This document shows, one piece after another, positions 22,970-35,561 of a DNA stretch of 64,000 bases (positions are counted from its first letter, which is position 1; each line of letters opens with the position of its first letter). Location of the stretch: contig JAAOMT010000009.1 of the NCBI GenBank assembly GCA_016748015.1, forward strand, positions 1-64,000, given 5' to 3'. This stretch comes from Geosiphon pyriformis. Its lineage: Eukaryota; Glomeromycota; Glomeromycetes; Archaeosporales; Geosiphonaceae. The notes beneath the pieces were generated by a model that was not told where the DNA came from, searched no databases, and saw nothing but the letters and a program-made list of their open reading frames with translations. The position numbers were made by a program, and so were the translations under genes.

Positions 22970-23925
22970 ATGATAGAAAACTCAACAAAAACCTTTAATA
23001 CAATTTCCCCAAGTGTACGGCAACGATGCCGAAACGCTGGGTATGCTTACCAAAAGCTAGCCTCGTCACACGGTTGGCAAAACCCAGATGGCAGCATGCT
23101 CCCTATATCAGCAGAAAATCTCACAAAATATATTAGGTACAAAGCATACACCAATAAAGCAAATAGTATTGACTGGTGGATTTATTGTTTGGGAAAATAT
23201 CACGATGAGACGCCTGGTTGGAATGCACGTTGGGAAAAATCAAGGAATGATCCCAAGGTTCAACAGATTTTAAGAGAAATTAAGAATAAAAGTGAAAACT
23301 CGGTGGTCATATTTAAGAAGGCCAAAATAAAACCGAAGAAACAGGAAACACAAGGTGAATTAGCAATGAAGAAAGTGAATGAGGGTAAGAATTTTTGTTA
23401 GGTTTAATGTTTATCTGCTCAAATCAAACGAATATTCTGTAAAGTTGACATTTCAGGTATCACAAAGAAATCTTGCAACATTGAGCTTGACATGTTACAG
23501 CCTATGAAAAAATCCAAACCACTTGTAAGCTTCATTAACTGTGGCCCATTTTTTCAAATCTCAATTTGAACTTTAAAAGACCTCGAAATTTAAATTTCAG
23601 AAAAATATTAAGCCAACATATGAAAGCATTCTGGAATCCTTAGAAAAAGAATATGTTGGGAAGTGCAAATACCATCCTATGGGGTGTTTTGAATTTGAAA
23701 ATGGCGGACATTTAAAACTCACAGAAGCAATGCTTCGTAAATGGGCATATTGTATTGTGAGTATTTCACTCTTGTCTTTTTAAATTAAAATTTTTTTATA
23801 AGTCAATTTAACATATATGCCAAAACTTTTTTTAGTCGTTTGGGGATGAGAATGTAACAAAAGATTCTTTACCTTACACTTTGAGCATGCCCGAGTTCTG
23901 GCCATGTTTTGCGAAAGATATATAA
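22970..23925 (+). CDS. uncharacterised protein, integrase-N-terminus-like plus conserved C-terminal motif (paralogue B)
   Basis: Four exons, join(22970..23384,23457..23524,23601..23756,23836..23925), 242 aa, phases closing. Domain order matches paralogue A at 14770-15986. It has GYAYQKLASSHGWQNPDGSM, LPISAENLTKYIRYKA, NSIDWWIYCLGKYHDETPGW and RNDPKVQQILREIK (a SAM-like, recombinase core-binding pattern). A Lys-rich linker follows, then CKYHPMGCFEFENGGHLKL, MLRKWAYCI and MPEFWPCFAKDI. The last two exons (156 and 90 nt) are identical in length to those of A, while A has one additional linker exon of 141 nt. No catalytic recombinase residues are present. Residues conserved in both copies (WW.YCLGKY, CKYHP.GCFEFE..GHL.L, R.WAYCI, MPEFWPCFA) argue for selection on both domains. 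The function is unknown. Confidence 0.75.
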
Positions 23926-26900
23926 AAAAAGGACTCGAGAAACTAATGCTTTGAAAGAAAGTTTGATCATATCAATATCCACATAAGAAGCTCAATGCTA
24001 ATGTGTACTGATCTCGGTCATCTCGCCGAAACGCTCATTTTTTTCATTTTTTAAAAATGATTTATCTTTACAGATCAAAGGATTTTCACTAACCATTTTG
24101 TGGATGGTTGTGGGCGGTTGGCCAACGCCATCCCAATGAGGCTTGAATAATTATATGTGGCGATCATTAAATACTTGGGATAAATTCTATCTCATTATTA
24201 AATGATCCAGAAACATTTTTAACTATTACAAAATGTGGGGAAGTCGGATGGACTGTAATATATCAATAATAGGCAATACTAAGTACAATTACTATTTCCT
24301 GCATGATCTTCAAAGAGAATCAATGCTCCATCAAGCAATGTCCGGAGTAAAAATTCCTAGAATGTCATTTTCATTTCTATCTGTTACAGTTCTACAATTT
24401 TGGCAGTTATACATCTCAGATCTTTTAATGTTTTGGATGTTTTCACAACAACTGCAAGTCTTGAATGTATAAGCTTCATTTTGAATGATAATATGAACTT
24501 CCAATTCTCTGCTTTGGCTATTAAATATTGTTGAAATTGATAATATGTTCAGCTAAGCATGTTTTCTGTTTTTTTTTGTATTTTTTTGTTTTTATACTTT
24601 CTTTTGTATCTTGCCGCTCATTATTCTTGCATTCTGCAAATAAAGACAATTTTAATGACAAAAATGTTCTTGACTAGCTCATATTCATTAAAGATCAACT
24701 TATTGAAAAAGATAATTATGTTAAGTAATCATAATTTGTATGATCCTTTTGCAACTTGCTTGTTCCAATAGGACTTTTAGAAGCTACTTTTGTTCAAAAC
24801 CCTCTTTGCTTGGCATTAAAAACATGTGCATATAAATAATCTTTTTTGAAGATGATGATAGTAGTAATAGTAATGGTGGTGGAGTAGTAAGATTAACATT
24901 TTGAGAAGCTAGCTCAGAAAAAAAGAGAAAGTAAAAAGGTGGCTTTTATAATCCAGAGAAAATCAAGAATAATAAAGCGAAAAAAAAGGTATATGCTTTC
25001 ATTACTTAACTTTTTATGGCAACAGTCAGGAAACGGCGACAGCGGGGTGATGTCAAAAGGGGCAAATAATAAGTAACACTAGTAATTTGTAATTTTTAAC
25101 ATTTGGTTCAGCTATTGAATTTCGGTTTCTCATGACATTCTTAAGCTACCATCATCAGAATGAATCTCGGAGAACTTAAATTCTATCCGATCGTTGATGC
25201 ATAAATAAATAGGGAACTTACGTTATATTGCTACTTAGTTGATCCCATCGGAACCCATAATTCACGGATTTCCGTGAATACGCTAGTTGCAAAGAGGAGA
25301 ATGTAGCTAATTTTATATCTCCATTCTGCACTTTATTTATTTGTATGGTAACATCTCATTATCTAAAATAGGAAATTGCTATGCCATTGAAAATGATCAT
25401 TTGGAATTAAAAGTATTTTATTCTTTCACAATCAAAATCATATCGTTACAAGTAAGATCAGAGAATAAATAACGGCTCCGTTTTAAAACCTCTATAATTA
25501 AATAAACAAGAGAATTATTGTCAATCCTCTCTTTTCCTAATGAATGCTAAAGACTGATAGGATCAACTTGAAACTAACTTCCAAGATACTTGGATCCTGA
25601 TTGATCTTTTGCAAATTCTGAAGATATTCATGGAAGTGGGTTAAATCGACATTTTTTTACTTCTAATTTTAGCAAAATCCCCCCCATTCCAGGGTATCCA
25701 GTTATTCTTATTGTTAGAAAGGGATTTCATTTGTTCATTTAAGAATGACTCTCCTACGGTTTGAGCAATATCATCATACCACCTTTTAACATGAGAGTTA
25801 TTTTTTGATATCTAAAAATTCGTTCTGGCTTTATAACCTGATCAGAAGGAAGATGAAGTTGTAGGTTGTAGAGCACAAAAGTACTTGATCTTATTTAAAA
25901 AAAGTTTGCAAAAAAGGGTTGTATCAATAGCTCAAAGTAAACTTTTTGAAACATGGATGAGAATAAGTTCTAATTGCCAAGTTAGGGAGTTTAGAATCAA
26001 GGGTTATTTATAAACAAATTTAAATTAAGAAAGCCTAATCATTTTTGGAAAACAAAAGCTTTTATTTTTAGTGCCTCTAAATCTTAAAATTCATTTATTC
26101 TATTAAAAAAATATTTGAGCTTTGTCTATCAAATTTTTTATTAGAAGGTAAATTCTAAAAGGGAATTACTTTATTAGATTCATGCTAAGAAAATGCAAAA
26201 ATATTCATCATCATCAAGCCTTAAGATTTCTTGATAAAGAAAATATAAGGTAAGATTGTCTTATAAAAAATGAAAATTACAAATATCACAGATAATAAAC
26301 TAGATATTTCACCAGAATTTTAGCTATATTTATTTGTTAAATTAAGAATCACATCTAAGAAATCTTTAATCTACTTTTTTATCATAATCAATTCAATATT
26401 ACCTAATTAAAGCATTGATTTTATCATTAAACAATTTCAAATTTCTTTCAAGCTTAGACATACAAAAGACCAAAACTCCAAAAACTGAAAAAAAAGACAA
26501 AACCCCAAAAAAAGAACAAAACCAGAACTGACATTATTAATATTTTTACCAACCACTTAAATTCAAAATTTTGTACCAAATACAATTGGACAATTAATAA
26601 AGATGCAACTTGACATTATTTAACAAATATTTTTTGAACCAAAAAAACACACAAGCAAAATTATATTTTATAAGAGTAAAATTAAAATATATTCAAATTA
26701 TATACTTGGAAAGATTAAGTCTAGCAATAATTAAGTTTTTCAAAATTGGCACAGATTTTGATTGACAACACAAGTTTTTTTGCTTATAAAATCCAAAATA
26801 TTATTAAAATTATAAACATTAGTGTTTATTGACAATGTGTATAACAAAGCAAAATATATATTTCACTTTACCAGAAATTTTTTGTCTATATTTGCCTTGA

Positions 26901-27340
26901 CAATATGTACAGTCTTTTTTCTGATTAAAATATATCACAATAAAGAATCATAATTAGTTTGATTTAATTTAGCAAACTTAACTACAGTTTTTTGCCAAAA
27001 ACCAATCAACTGCAATTTAATTAACTTAATTTTATCAAATCCAAAAAGCAGAACAATTACAGCCAAACTTAATTCAGAAGTAAAACATTAATTTGATAAT
27101 TCTCTAAAATTTCGAATAAAACAAACCAACCATTTAAAATCGAACATGCTGAAAAGATTGCTCAAGAAATAACGATCTCCTAAAACCAATCACTAATAAG
27201 AACATTTTTTTACTATTTGCAATTTTTCTTGAGAAGATTTCTTTTACAACTGATAAATTGATATTCAGAACAAAAAATTTGCTAATAGAAAACAAAAGTT
27301 TTTCTTTGAGTAAAGAGAAAAGCTGGCAAAAAAACTGTTT
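23926..27340. other. gene-poor intergenic region
   Basis: No supportable gene. Frames such as 24233-24472 and 24559-24771 are low-complexity or motif-free. A GAT/AGT-rich patch lies at 24850-24895 and a small palindrome (ACGGATTTCCGT) near 25270. From about 26,050 the DNA becomes more AT-rich, similar to the first desert. Confidence 0.5.
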
Positions 27341-27720
27341 TCAATGGAAAAAAAGCAATTTTAATGTCATCTCTTTATTATTATTATTATTATTATTAGA
27401 CGCATTGAAATTTGGCTTCTGAAGGAAATCTATTACCACATTTTTAACAGAATTTGTTTTGGGTATTGCATCTATAAAACTATCTTGAGAGATCTCTTTC
27501 ATCTTCTCATTATTAATCTCAGTTATCTTACTTTTACTTGCACTACTGAGTTTATTTCCAAATCTCAACCATCCATTTGAAGAACCACTAATATTACCAA
27601 AGGTTTTTATATTTTTTCTTGGTACCAACTTTCTGCTTGGGGCCCATGATGTTTCTGCTGATATTAGAACCAGAACTTTTCCAAATCCTATTCTTAGTTA
27701 TATTCTTGGGAAAGCTATTT
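27341..27720 (-). pseudogene. possible coding remnant with poly-Asn
   Basis: A frame of 95 codons containing NISGSSNGWLRFGNKLSS and a poly-Asn run coming from a (TTA)n microsatellite at 27378-27402. Coding-like sequence continues upstream in another frame to about 27720. The segment is GC-richer than its surroundings. No family is recognised. It could be the remnant of a transposon or of a low-complexity gene. Confidence 0.25.
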
Positions 27721-29707
27721 AGAGCGGCCAGTTTTTAAATGAAGGAGTTTTCTGACTCTATAGTATAAGAATGTAAAATTGGGTAAATGAAAAAACTCTT
27801 TCAAAAATTTTTTTCTCTTTTTTGGATTTTTGGAATAAACGAGAGAAAGAGTTTTTTTATAATTATTTCCAATATTCAAATTATATTAAAATAATATTTA
27901 AATAAAAAATAACTTATAATTAATTAAGACAAAATATACCGAGTTTTATTGTTTTGAGTTTTTATAACAATGATTTTATTGATCATATAAAATATATTTT
28001 CAACATATATATATATATATATATTTATTTTAATATTTAAAATTTAAAAATATTTGTCGAAAAATTTTTGGTTTAAATTTAAAATTGGCCCAAGCTTAAT
28101 GAAAGAAATTAAGAAAGCATAAATATTGTTAGTATATTTGATGAGTGAAATTATAAAAATTCCAAACAAATTGGAATTTTGGTTTTTAGATTACAAAATT
28201 TTAAAAATATTTGTGCATTATATTATCCATTAATTTCTTAATAATGCTAAGAATTTTTTTTATTTTATTTTTTCAACCTAATTATGAATTTTATAAATTT
28301 TATTTAAATTAGAATATTTTGAAATTTCAAGTTATTGTATCAAATAAAGAATTTTGGCTTAAAATTGTTCGCTAATCAATTAAATAAAATTTTTTATATA
28401 TAAAAACTGCAAAATGTTTCTCTCCTTGTGGCAATAATTTTTACCTTGAAAATTGGACACCTAATTTTAGACCAAATTGTAATAGTTATTGACAAGAAAT
28501 TATTCGCTTAGAATTTCAAATTATTAGAAATAAAAATTTACAAGCTAGATTTTTCTTAGGTAAGCCTCTTAAATATTACATACAGCTTTTTATTTTTAAC
28601 AATTAATTAAGAGAGCACAATGTAATTTCAATAAAAACTTTGTTTAATAGAGGATCGTATTAATTATGGTGACAGAAGTAAATAGGAATTCTTTTTAATT
28701 TCAAGTTTCCCACAAATATTTTGGTGAAATTTTATTTACTATGATCACACTAATTGCATACTGCTAGATTAAATGCGACCAATGGATATTATTATTTCAT
28801 AATAACTTTTCATAAAATGTCCTCACATAAAATATTTTCAGTCTCATGCAAAATAACCTCGATTATAATTAATAAATTACCAAAACAGAAAAAAAGGTAT
28901 ACAAAAATAAGATTAAAAATAAATTTTTTAAAGTAATTATGAAAATCAAATTGTTCATTCAATATTAATATCTGTAAATAATTTAATAAAAATTATTAAT
29001 AATTAATATGTATTTAATTTAATATTTAATTTAATATTTAACAAGTTTAATATGATTAATTTTATTTTAAAATCAATTTAATCTTACAATTAATTTTTAT
29101 TTTGAATTTAAAGTTTTAATATTTGAATACAAATTTTTAAGTTAAAATTGATCTTTTTTAATTTTTTAATCTATAGAAATCTGTAATCAATATTTTAATT
29201 AGAATCTATGTGTGCAAATAATAATTTGAATCTACAGAAAATATTAAACCAATAAAATTTAAACTTTTTGATTTGAAACTATTTTTCTTGAATTTTGAGC
29301 TCTTTAATTACATGAAATTCTTAAAATAAATAATTACATTACTTTAATTCGTCAAAGCTTAATGCTCAGAATTTTAATTTCTAATTTCCTGATCCAAAAC
29401 TCGCAGACTCCAGTCATAAAGTTTCAAAAATAGGTTACACAAGTAATCGATGGTAATATTCCAAGTTTATGTGACTCCAAAACCGCAGCACCGATATGGG
29501 AATGAATGGAAATAGTTTACGGAAATTAACAAAACTCTTATTTTCCAGGTTTGGTGAGTGAAGGATTTGTTTTTTTTTTTCATGCATTGGATCCAAATCT
29601 CCTTTTACAAAAATAATTTACATAGCACGACAGTTGTAATATCACATTTAACAATTAACACAATAAAAAATCAGTCTTTAGGATGAATTAATTAGTATCA
29701 ATCAATA
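27721..29707. other. AT-rich intergenic DNA
   Basis: Mostly A/T words, an (AT)n run near 28005-28024, and no coding frame of substance. A less AT-rich patch begins at about 29390 and leads into the element at 29708. Confidence 0.5.
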
Positions 29708-30271
29708 CAGTGCGCCGCAAAAATATCCAACCCCTAATTACACTTTGTAGAACAAACTTGAGATCGCTGAGATTTTCCGAAGACAAAGAATTGATGCCTT
29801 TTATAGATTGATAGATTTTCTATATCAGTTATTTTATGATCATCAAAGTTCTATGTCGCAAAAATGTCTCTTCCACAAGCGATACGAAATTCTTTTGTTA
29901 AATAAACATCCCCAAAGCCCCAAAACTTGGACTTGCAGCCACAGCAAAGTACATTCATTCTAGTAAGTTTAAAACACTTCGCTGGGTGAAAAGGTGGGGA
30001 GGAAATAAAAGACCTAAATGATCAACCAAAATCCGGCCGAAATCAAATCACGACCTCGAAACAAGAAATTCATCTAACCGCCACTATTCAACGACGTTTA
30101 CCTGAAGGTATATGGCTAAACTTTCCAAACCTTTTACTCACTAACAAACATAAAAAAAAAAACCGTTCAGATTGGGCTAAAAATTTTAACTGGGATTAAG
30201 TAAATTAGTATGAGAGTATATTGTAAACTTTCAAATAAAATAAAATAAATTCATTTTTTTGCGGCGAACTG
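29708..30271 (+). mobile_element. internally deleted Tc1/mariner (MITE-like) element
   Basis: A 564-bp element with TA on both sides (29706-29707 and 30272-30273). The left end is CAGTGCGCCGCAAAAATAT. The right end read inward on the other strand is CAGTTCGCCGCAAAAAAAT, so the first 20 bases match at nearly all positions. The interior keeps traces of a Tc1 transposase N-terminus on the plus strand (FKTLRWVKRW near 29965, then a GRxR hinge-like stretch). It then jumps to the end with the whole DDE domain missing. It is a non-autonomous derivative. Its ends differ from those of the elements at 19990 and 21296, so a third Tc1 lineage is represented. Confidence 0.85.
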
Positions 30272-31641
30272 TAAATGGTATTTTTCAGATCAAAAATGGG
30301 TTTTGTTGATCTCAGCTGGCGTTAAAAATTTTTTTTAGCAAGAATTGTATGTTTTTTGAATTAAATATATTACATAATCATTCTTCCCAGGGCCTTTTGA
30401 TTTAAAGAAAACATAAAAACACATTTTCAGCGGAATTCTAGTCAATGAGTTTAGAAACAGCTTTGAATGGCATTCTACTCCGAAACACATGAACATTAAA
30501 CACCTATGGATAAGTCGAAAAATATTTAATTCATAAATTTTATTATCTGTAAGTAGTGAGCTAATCTTAAAAACCCTTTGAAATTAATAAGCATAAACTG
30601 CAAAAATACCAAAATATTACTAAATTTCCGAGCGACGAAAAATTAATGCAAAAATATTTTAACACAATACGAATAAAATAAATGAATATATGCGTATGTC
30701 AAAACCATTGCCATTTCCTTGAATTTCGTCCAATTTTTCAAGATTAAAAGGCCACAAGAAAATTATAACTTGGGCTTCGAAAAATCTACTCTAAGATTTA
30801 CGTGAAAACTAGTTTTGTTAAAGGGAAAAAACGGCTCAGTATGTTCAACAGCTTTGTATGTATTAGAATCGTTCTAAATGTCTATGAAATTTAAAGCCAA
30901 GGATATGATAATTAAAATAACAATATGATTTCGAAAGAGAAAAAATAAAGAATATTGATATTTGACAAAATGAAATCTTGAAAAGTTGGGAATGCACATA
31001 TTATGCGTGTGCGAGGATAAAAACGGGTTGAGAAAAAATTACATTGTCCACATGCAATAAAAACAAGTTTCCCCAGAATTTGATATCCAAAAAAAAGAGA
31101 AATCACGAAAATTTTTATTAAACAAAAAAGGGAATACTGTTGTTCAATTTTCCAAAGAATGGCAAAAAGTACATAAAAGTAAAGACAGTATGCTATTTAA
31201 AGAAATAGAAGCGAAATGATGATACTTTGAAACAGAACCAAAAAAAATGAAAAACAGAACCCTGATGCGATAAGAATAGTTAAGGAAATGGAATCTCAAG
31301 GAAAAAATTACTAAATAAAAAAAGGTTCAAAAAAGTATTATAAACCAATCCTTAAGATTAAAAACAGAACAGTGAAGAGAAAAAATAAAAGAATGATGAA
31401 AATTTAAGAAGCCAAACTCAAAGAATGCAAAGTCCAAAAGCCCTACAATTCATATACCCCGTACAACAGGGTAGAAAATGGAATAAAGAATTTAGAAAAT
31501 ACAAAAAAATAATTTTTTCTTATTATTATAGCTTAAAGATTTAAATGCATGAACATAGCATGCATAGGATTGCAAACTTCGAAATATACGGATGATGTGG
31601 TTATGGAAAAGCATTTATATTACTAAAATTTATTTCTAAAT
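30272..31641. other. intergenic, downstream of the 404-aa gene
   Basis: AT-rich, with an A-rich plus strand between 31180 and 31520. The frame 30912-31106 has no motif. Nothing can be annotated. Confidence 0.5.
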
Positions 31642-32856
31642 TTAGTAAAGGGAAAAAGAAGAGTTTTTATGATTATTTGTGATATTTTTTACACATGGGC
31701 ATAAATTACGAAGATTTCTTTTTAAATTAGGATGGACACATTGAAAATTCTCTTTTGATGTGGAAGAATGCGGATTCGTTGACTTTGGACTTGATATGTT
31801 TTCTAATAATTGGGAAAAGGAAGGTAATGGTTGGTTGGAACATGTAAAATATTCTTTGGATGGTGATGCTACCAAAGAAATGGGTGATGTTGGCAACGAT
31901 ATGTCCGATTTATTAGTGATCGATTGAATTGACATTAGATTTCTTGGAGGATTTGAACTGGTTGTTGATGAGTTGTGAATTTGTAGAGGTGAAGGCTTTA
32001 AGGATGAACGACGTGGATGTTGATATTCTTCAATATCTATGATGATGGTTTGGGGTGGTTTTTGTTCTTTGGCTTCTTCTTGTGTTAGCTGATAATTTTC
32101 ATTTGATAATACAACTGTTGAATTATGGGAATTTTTACTGATTGCCTGAACGTGGGTCATTCGGAGCAATCGTGTTCGATACTTGTTACTGTTTTTAAAC
32201 TCATTACGCTTTCTTAAAGCAAATGCCGAGGTTTTTCTTTGAGTGACCTTTTCACCATTGGTGAGGGTTGGAAGCCATAGAAGAGGCATTGGAGGTTCAA
32301 CCCGTTCACTTGTAACTTTTCCGATGAATTCTGAAATAAGTTCATCAACTTTTGAAAAATTGACATGACGAAAAGCACATCTTTGAGTTGTTGAGTTGGA
32401 AGTTTTCGTTTGATCATTATTTTTAACAGTTTCCAAATCATCAATTAAAATTAAGAGATTTTTATAAACACGACGTATCAAAGCATTTTCGCTGGATCTA
32501 TTTCGTATACATGCTTCTTCTCCGGAGAGCATGGAACGAATGGTTTCAAGAGGATTATTGGTATTTGCTAGTTGATTACCAAAATTGAATATTCCACAAG
32601 TATCATGTCGACGATAAAATTCGGAACTGGAATGATCATTATTGAGTGATTGGAGTCGATCAACTTCACGATTTACAATCAAGAAAATATCTTGATCAGA
32701 GATTCCGTTATTGCTGAAACAATGAATTTGTAAACGATAAAGGATTCTAGAACAGCTCAAGACCATTGGGTAATCATAACGATGACGTGGAAATTGCGAG
32801 AGATCGATTAAAAGCTTTGTTTCGCGACGGGTAAGTTCGCTTGCGACTTTTGGCAT
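31642..32856 (-). CDS. uncharacterised 404-aa protein
   Basis: Single open frame starting at the ATG at 32856. I do not recognise a family. Residues about 1-180 look folded, with alternating hydrophobic helices (LTRRETKLLIDLSQFPRHRYDY, DQDIFLIVNREVDRLQSL, ALIRRVYKNLLILIDDLE). The second half is Ser/Pro/Asn-rich and probably disordered (PRRSSLKPSPLQIHNSS, SDISLPTSPISLVASPSK), with several SP/TP sites. The C-terminus is basic with two cysteines (LRNLCPCVK). No signal peptide or membrane segment is seen. A regulatory or signalling protein is conceivable from the architecture, but no function is assigned. Codon use and length support a real gene. A (CT)n tract on the sense strand lies just upstream of the start. 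Confidence 0.7.
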   Translation of the reverse strand: MPKVASELTRRETKLLIDLSQFPRHRYDYPMVLSCSRILYRLQIHCFSNNGISDQDIFLIVNREVDRLQSLNNDHSSSEFYRRHDTCGIFNFGNQLANTNNPLETIRSMLSGEEACIRNRSSENALIRRVYKNLLILIDDLETVKNNDQTKTSNSTTQRCAFRHVNFSKVDELISEFIGKVTSERVEPPMPLLWLPTLTNGEKVTQRKTSAFALRKRNEFKNSNKYRTRLLRMTHVQAISKNSHNSTVVLSNENYQLTQEEAKEQKPPQTIIIDIEEYQHPRRSSLKPSPLQIHNSSTTSSNPPRNLMSIQSITNKSDISLPTSPISLVASPSKEYFTCSNQPLPSFSQLLENISSPKSTNPHSSTSKENFQCVHPNLKRNLRNLCPCVKNITNNHKNSSFSLY

Positions 32857-32877
32857 TTTTTTTTTTCAGAATAAATT

Positions 32878-32880
<3 letters not shown>

Positions 32881-32917
<37 letters not shown>
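32881..32917. repeat. (AG)n microsatellite, 37 bp
   Basis: Uninterrupted AG repeat. On the sense strand of the gene starting at 32856 it is a (CT)n tract only 25 bp from the ATG, so it lies in the 5' leader or core promoter. Confidence 0.95.
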
Positions 32918-32920
<3 letters not shown>

Positions 32921-35537
32921 GTGACTGGAAAATTTGAAAGATAGAAAAACCGGTGAAATTTTAAACTTTATTTTATCAGATTCTAACCGTTGAAAATTAA
33001 GAAAAATGAAGTCTTAATAATTTTTATTTTAGATATGCTTTATCAAAAAGTTTCAAAGGTATCTGAAAGGAAAGTTCATGAAAGAAATAAAATTTTTGGG
33101 TATCGGAAACCAAAAGAGATTATGGCGAAAACTCTCGATTTATATTTCTAAAATTTCTAAATATTTTAAATTGAGAATGAATTTAAAAATTTTGTTTTTG
33201 ACTCATTATTCCCATTGTCCTCCCAATAAATTTTTGTGATCAAACACTACTTATAAAAAATTTTAAATTGGGCATTCATTTACTTTAAAGTATTAGGATG
33301 GTTATTTAAATGCTTAATATTAAAGAATTTTTAGTTCCATATACATTTGTATATATATATTAAAACAATTTTAAAGTTAGTTTTTTTGTTGAAATAAGCT
33401 TTCAGGGTTTTATTCAATCAAAAACATGAAGCAATTGAATTTTGAATTTGGACTTTGTCAGAAGTCTGGAATGTTTGAGAACGATATGAAAATGTGTTTT
33501 TGTGATCTACTAAGGATATAATGGAAATACAATGGTCTTGAATTAATGTTGAAGGGAAGTAATTCCAAAAATTTTTAATGAAACACAAACCATTCGAAAA
33601 ATAGAAGCTGCCAGATTTGCTTTTTAATTGAACTATAGTCTTTATCACGAACGCGATATTTACAATGATAGCATCATGACATTTTTTTTTTTTTTGCGAT
33701 AAAAATTCAACAATTAAAATCCAGAATTGAATCAATCAGCTTCCTTTTGAGATAATTCCTCAAATTGAGAACGCGTATATGTCATGTCGAAAAAGTAAAA
33801 TTATCTACCCATGCCAGGTATTTGACTTTCCTTAATTGTGTGTTGTTTTACACATGATCACATTATATTTAAAATCTAAGCTTCTTTGAATTATTTTACT
33901 TTGAATGCATTCTCGGTCTCATTAAAATTTCGGAATATTCACGAAAAAGGAAAAATTTTTGTGTTCAAATTAAATAAACAAAACTTTGTTCCTGAGAGGA
34001 TTTAAATAAGATTTTTTTTCTCAATATCAATATTTTAAATTAGATGCAAATAAAAATTTTCAAATGAGGTCAAATGGCGACTTCACAAATGAAAACTAAA
34101 ATGTAGATCTTTTATATGAAATTGTTTGTTATTAACTTAAAATGGAAAACAAAAGAAATTTGCGAAATGTGGCGTAATATATATATACATATTTTTTGTA
34201 TATATCTCATTATTATTTAGACTAAAGAAGAACTACTGGGTTATAAAATTCATATATATATATATATATATATACATTAAACCATGAAAAGATAATCTAT
34301 ATGCTTATAAATAATTTGAATAAATTAAAATCTTTTGAAGTAAAGAATAAAAAAAATTCTCAACTCTCTATTCTGGGACTTTACATTTTAACATAACATT
34401 AGATTTATCTTGAATCTACAACGAGTTACTGCATTTTAATTTGTTTATGAATAATAAATCGGGTTAGCTAAAAATGTTGGAAGCATTTGTTTTCAACTTA
34501 TGATTAACCTGAATAACAACTTTCTCTTCTTTTTCTTGTTTTTTACCATTCTTCTTCAACCATTGGCTCTGAGTTTCATGTTTAACTAAATTTGTTGCTA
34601 ATAAACAAACAATAAGCCTAGAAAAAATACTCTTTTTTCAATGGTGCTGTTGCTTAAATTTTTTTTTCATTTAGACTGAACTTTTAGGCACTTGAAAAAT
34701 AGACCTTTATATTTTTAAATTAAATTTCTTTTTCTTATTCAAAGTCGAAAGTTCATATATACATTTTTGAATAATAAAACTATTATTCTAAAAAATACAT
34801 TCATTCAATATCATCAGTTTACCCATAAGAAATGGATAATCTTCGTTTTTGTCATTGCCTTCCAGGGTTTTTGAAGTTTTTTTTTGGGTATAATTTCCCT
34901 AGGGCAATTAATGCTAAAGTGAAATTTTCTTAAAGAATTAGGGATAGGAAAAAGTTTTTTCGGTATAGCTACTACCTAGTTTGCATGACTGCATCCCATT
35001 ATTACGACGCAGGGATTTTTTATTGGGAGGTTATGATTGATCCAATCATGCAGGACACGGACAAAGATTAATTTGATAATTTCCAAGAATGGCATAACAA
35101 GAATATACAAAAATTCAATTTTGTTTATAGTACAAAATCTATTTATTTTTTAGAGCTCGGAACCACCAAGGATCTGTTGGATAAACAGAAATTTTATTTT
35201 TTAGTAATATGACTAACTTTAAAATATTCAAAAACCAGTAATTTAAATTTTTGACCATTTGTAACACTATGTGACAACGAGTAAACAGTGAATCTTATTT
35301 AAATTTATATCACCATTTAGTAGATCTTGAAATAGTTTATTTAATTGTAACCTAGAAAATTATTCGAATTTTCAGCATGAATACATTTCAATCAAAAAAG
35401 TTTACAAAAAAAAAAATTTAATTAATTCTAAATAAGAAATCAGGATTCACACATGTTTCAGAATCTAAACTGCAATATAAATTCTATATGGAGGTACAAT
35501 AGTAAAATTTATTCACTCAATCAGTTTTCTCATGGCC
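32918..35537. other. intergenic, no gene seen
   Basis: AT-rich, with (AT)n runs near 33350 and 34254-34274. The minus frame 33418-33735 (105 codons) contains SFYFSNGLCFIKNFWNYFPSTL but shows no family motif and has a low-complexity start. I do not call it. Confidence 0.45.
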
Positions 35538-35561
35538 TTTTTTTTTTTTTTTTTTTTTTTT

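Noticed and set aside
33418-33735. 105-codon minus-strand frame
   Set aside because: It looks partly coding-like but includes a poly-Lys stretch from a homopolymer, has no recognised motif and no neighbouring exon that extends it.
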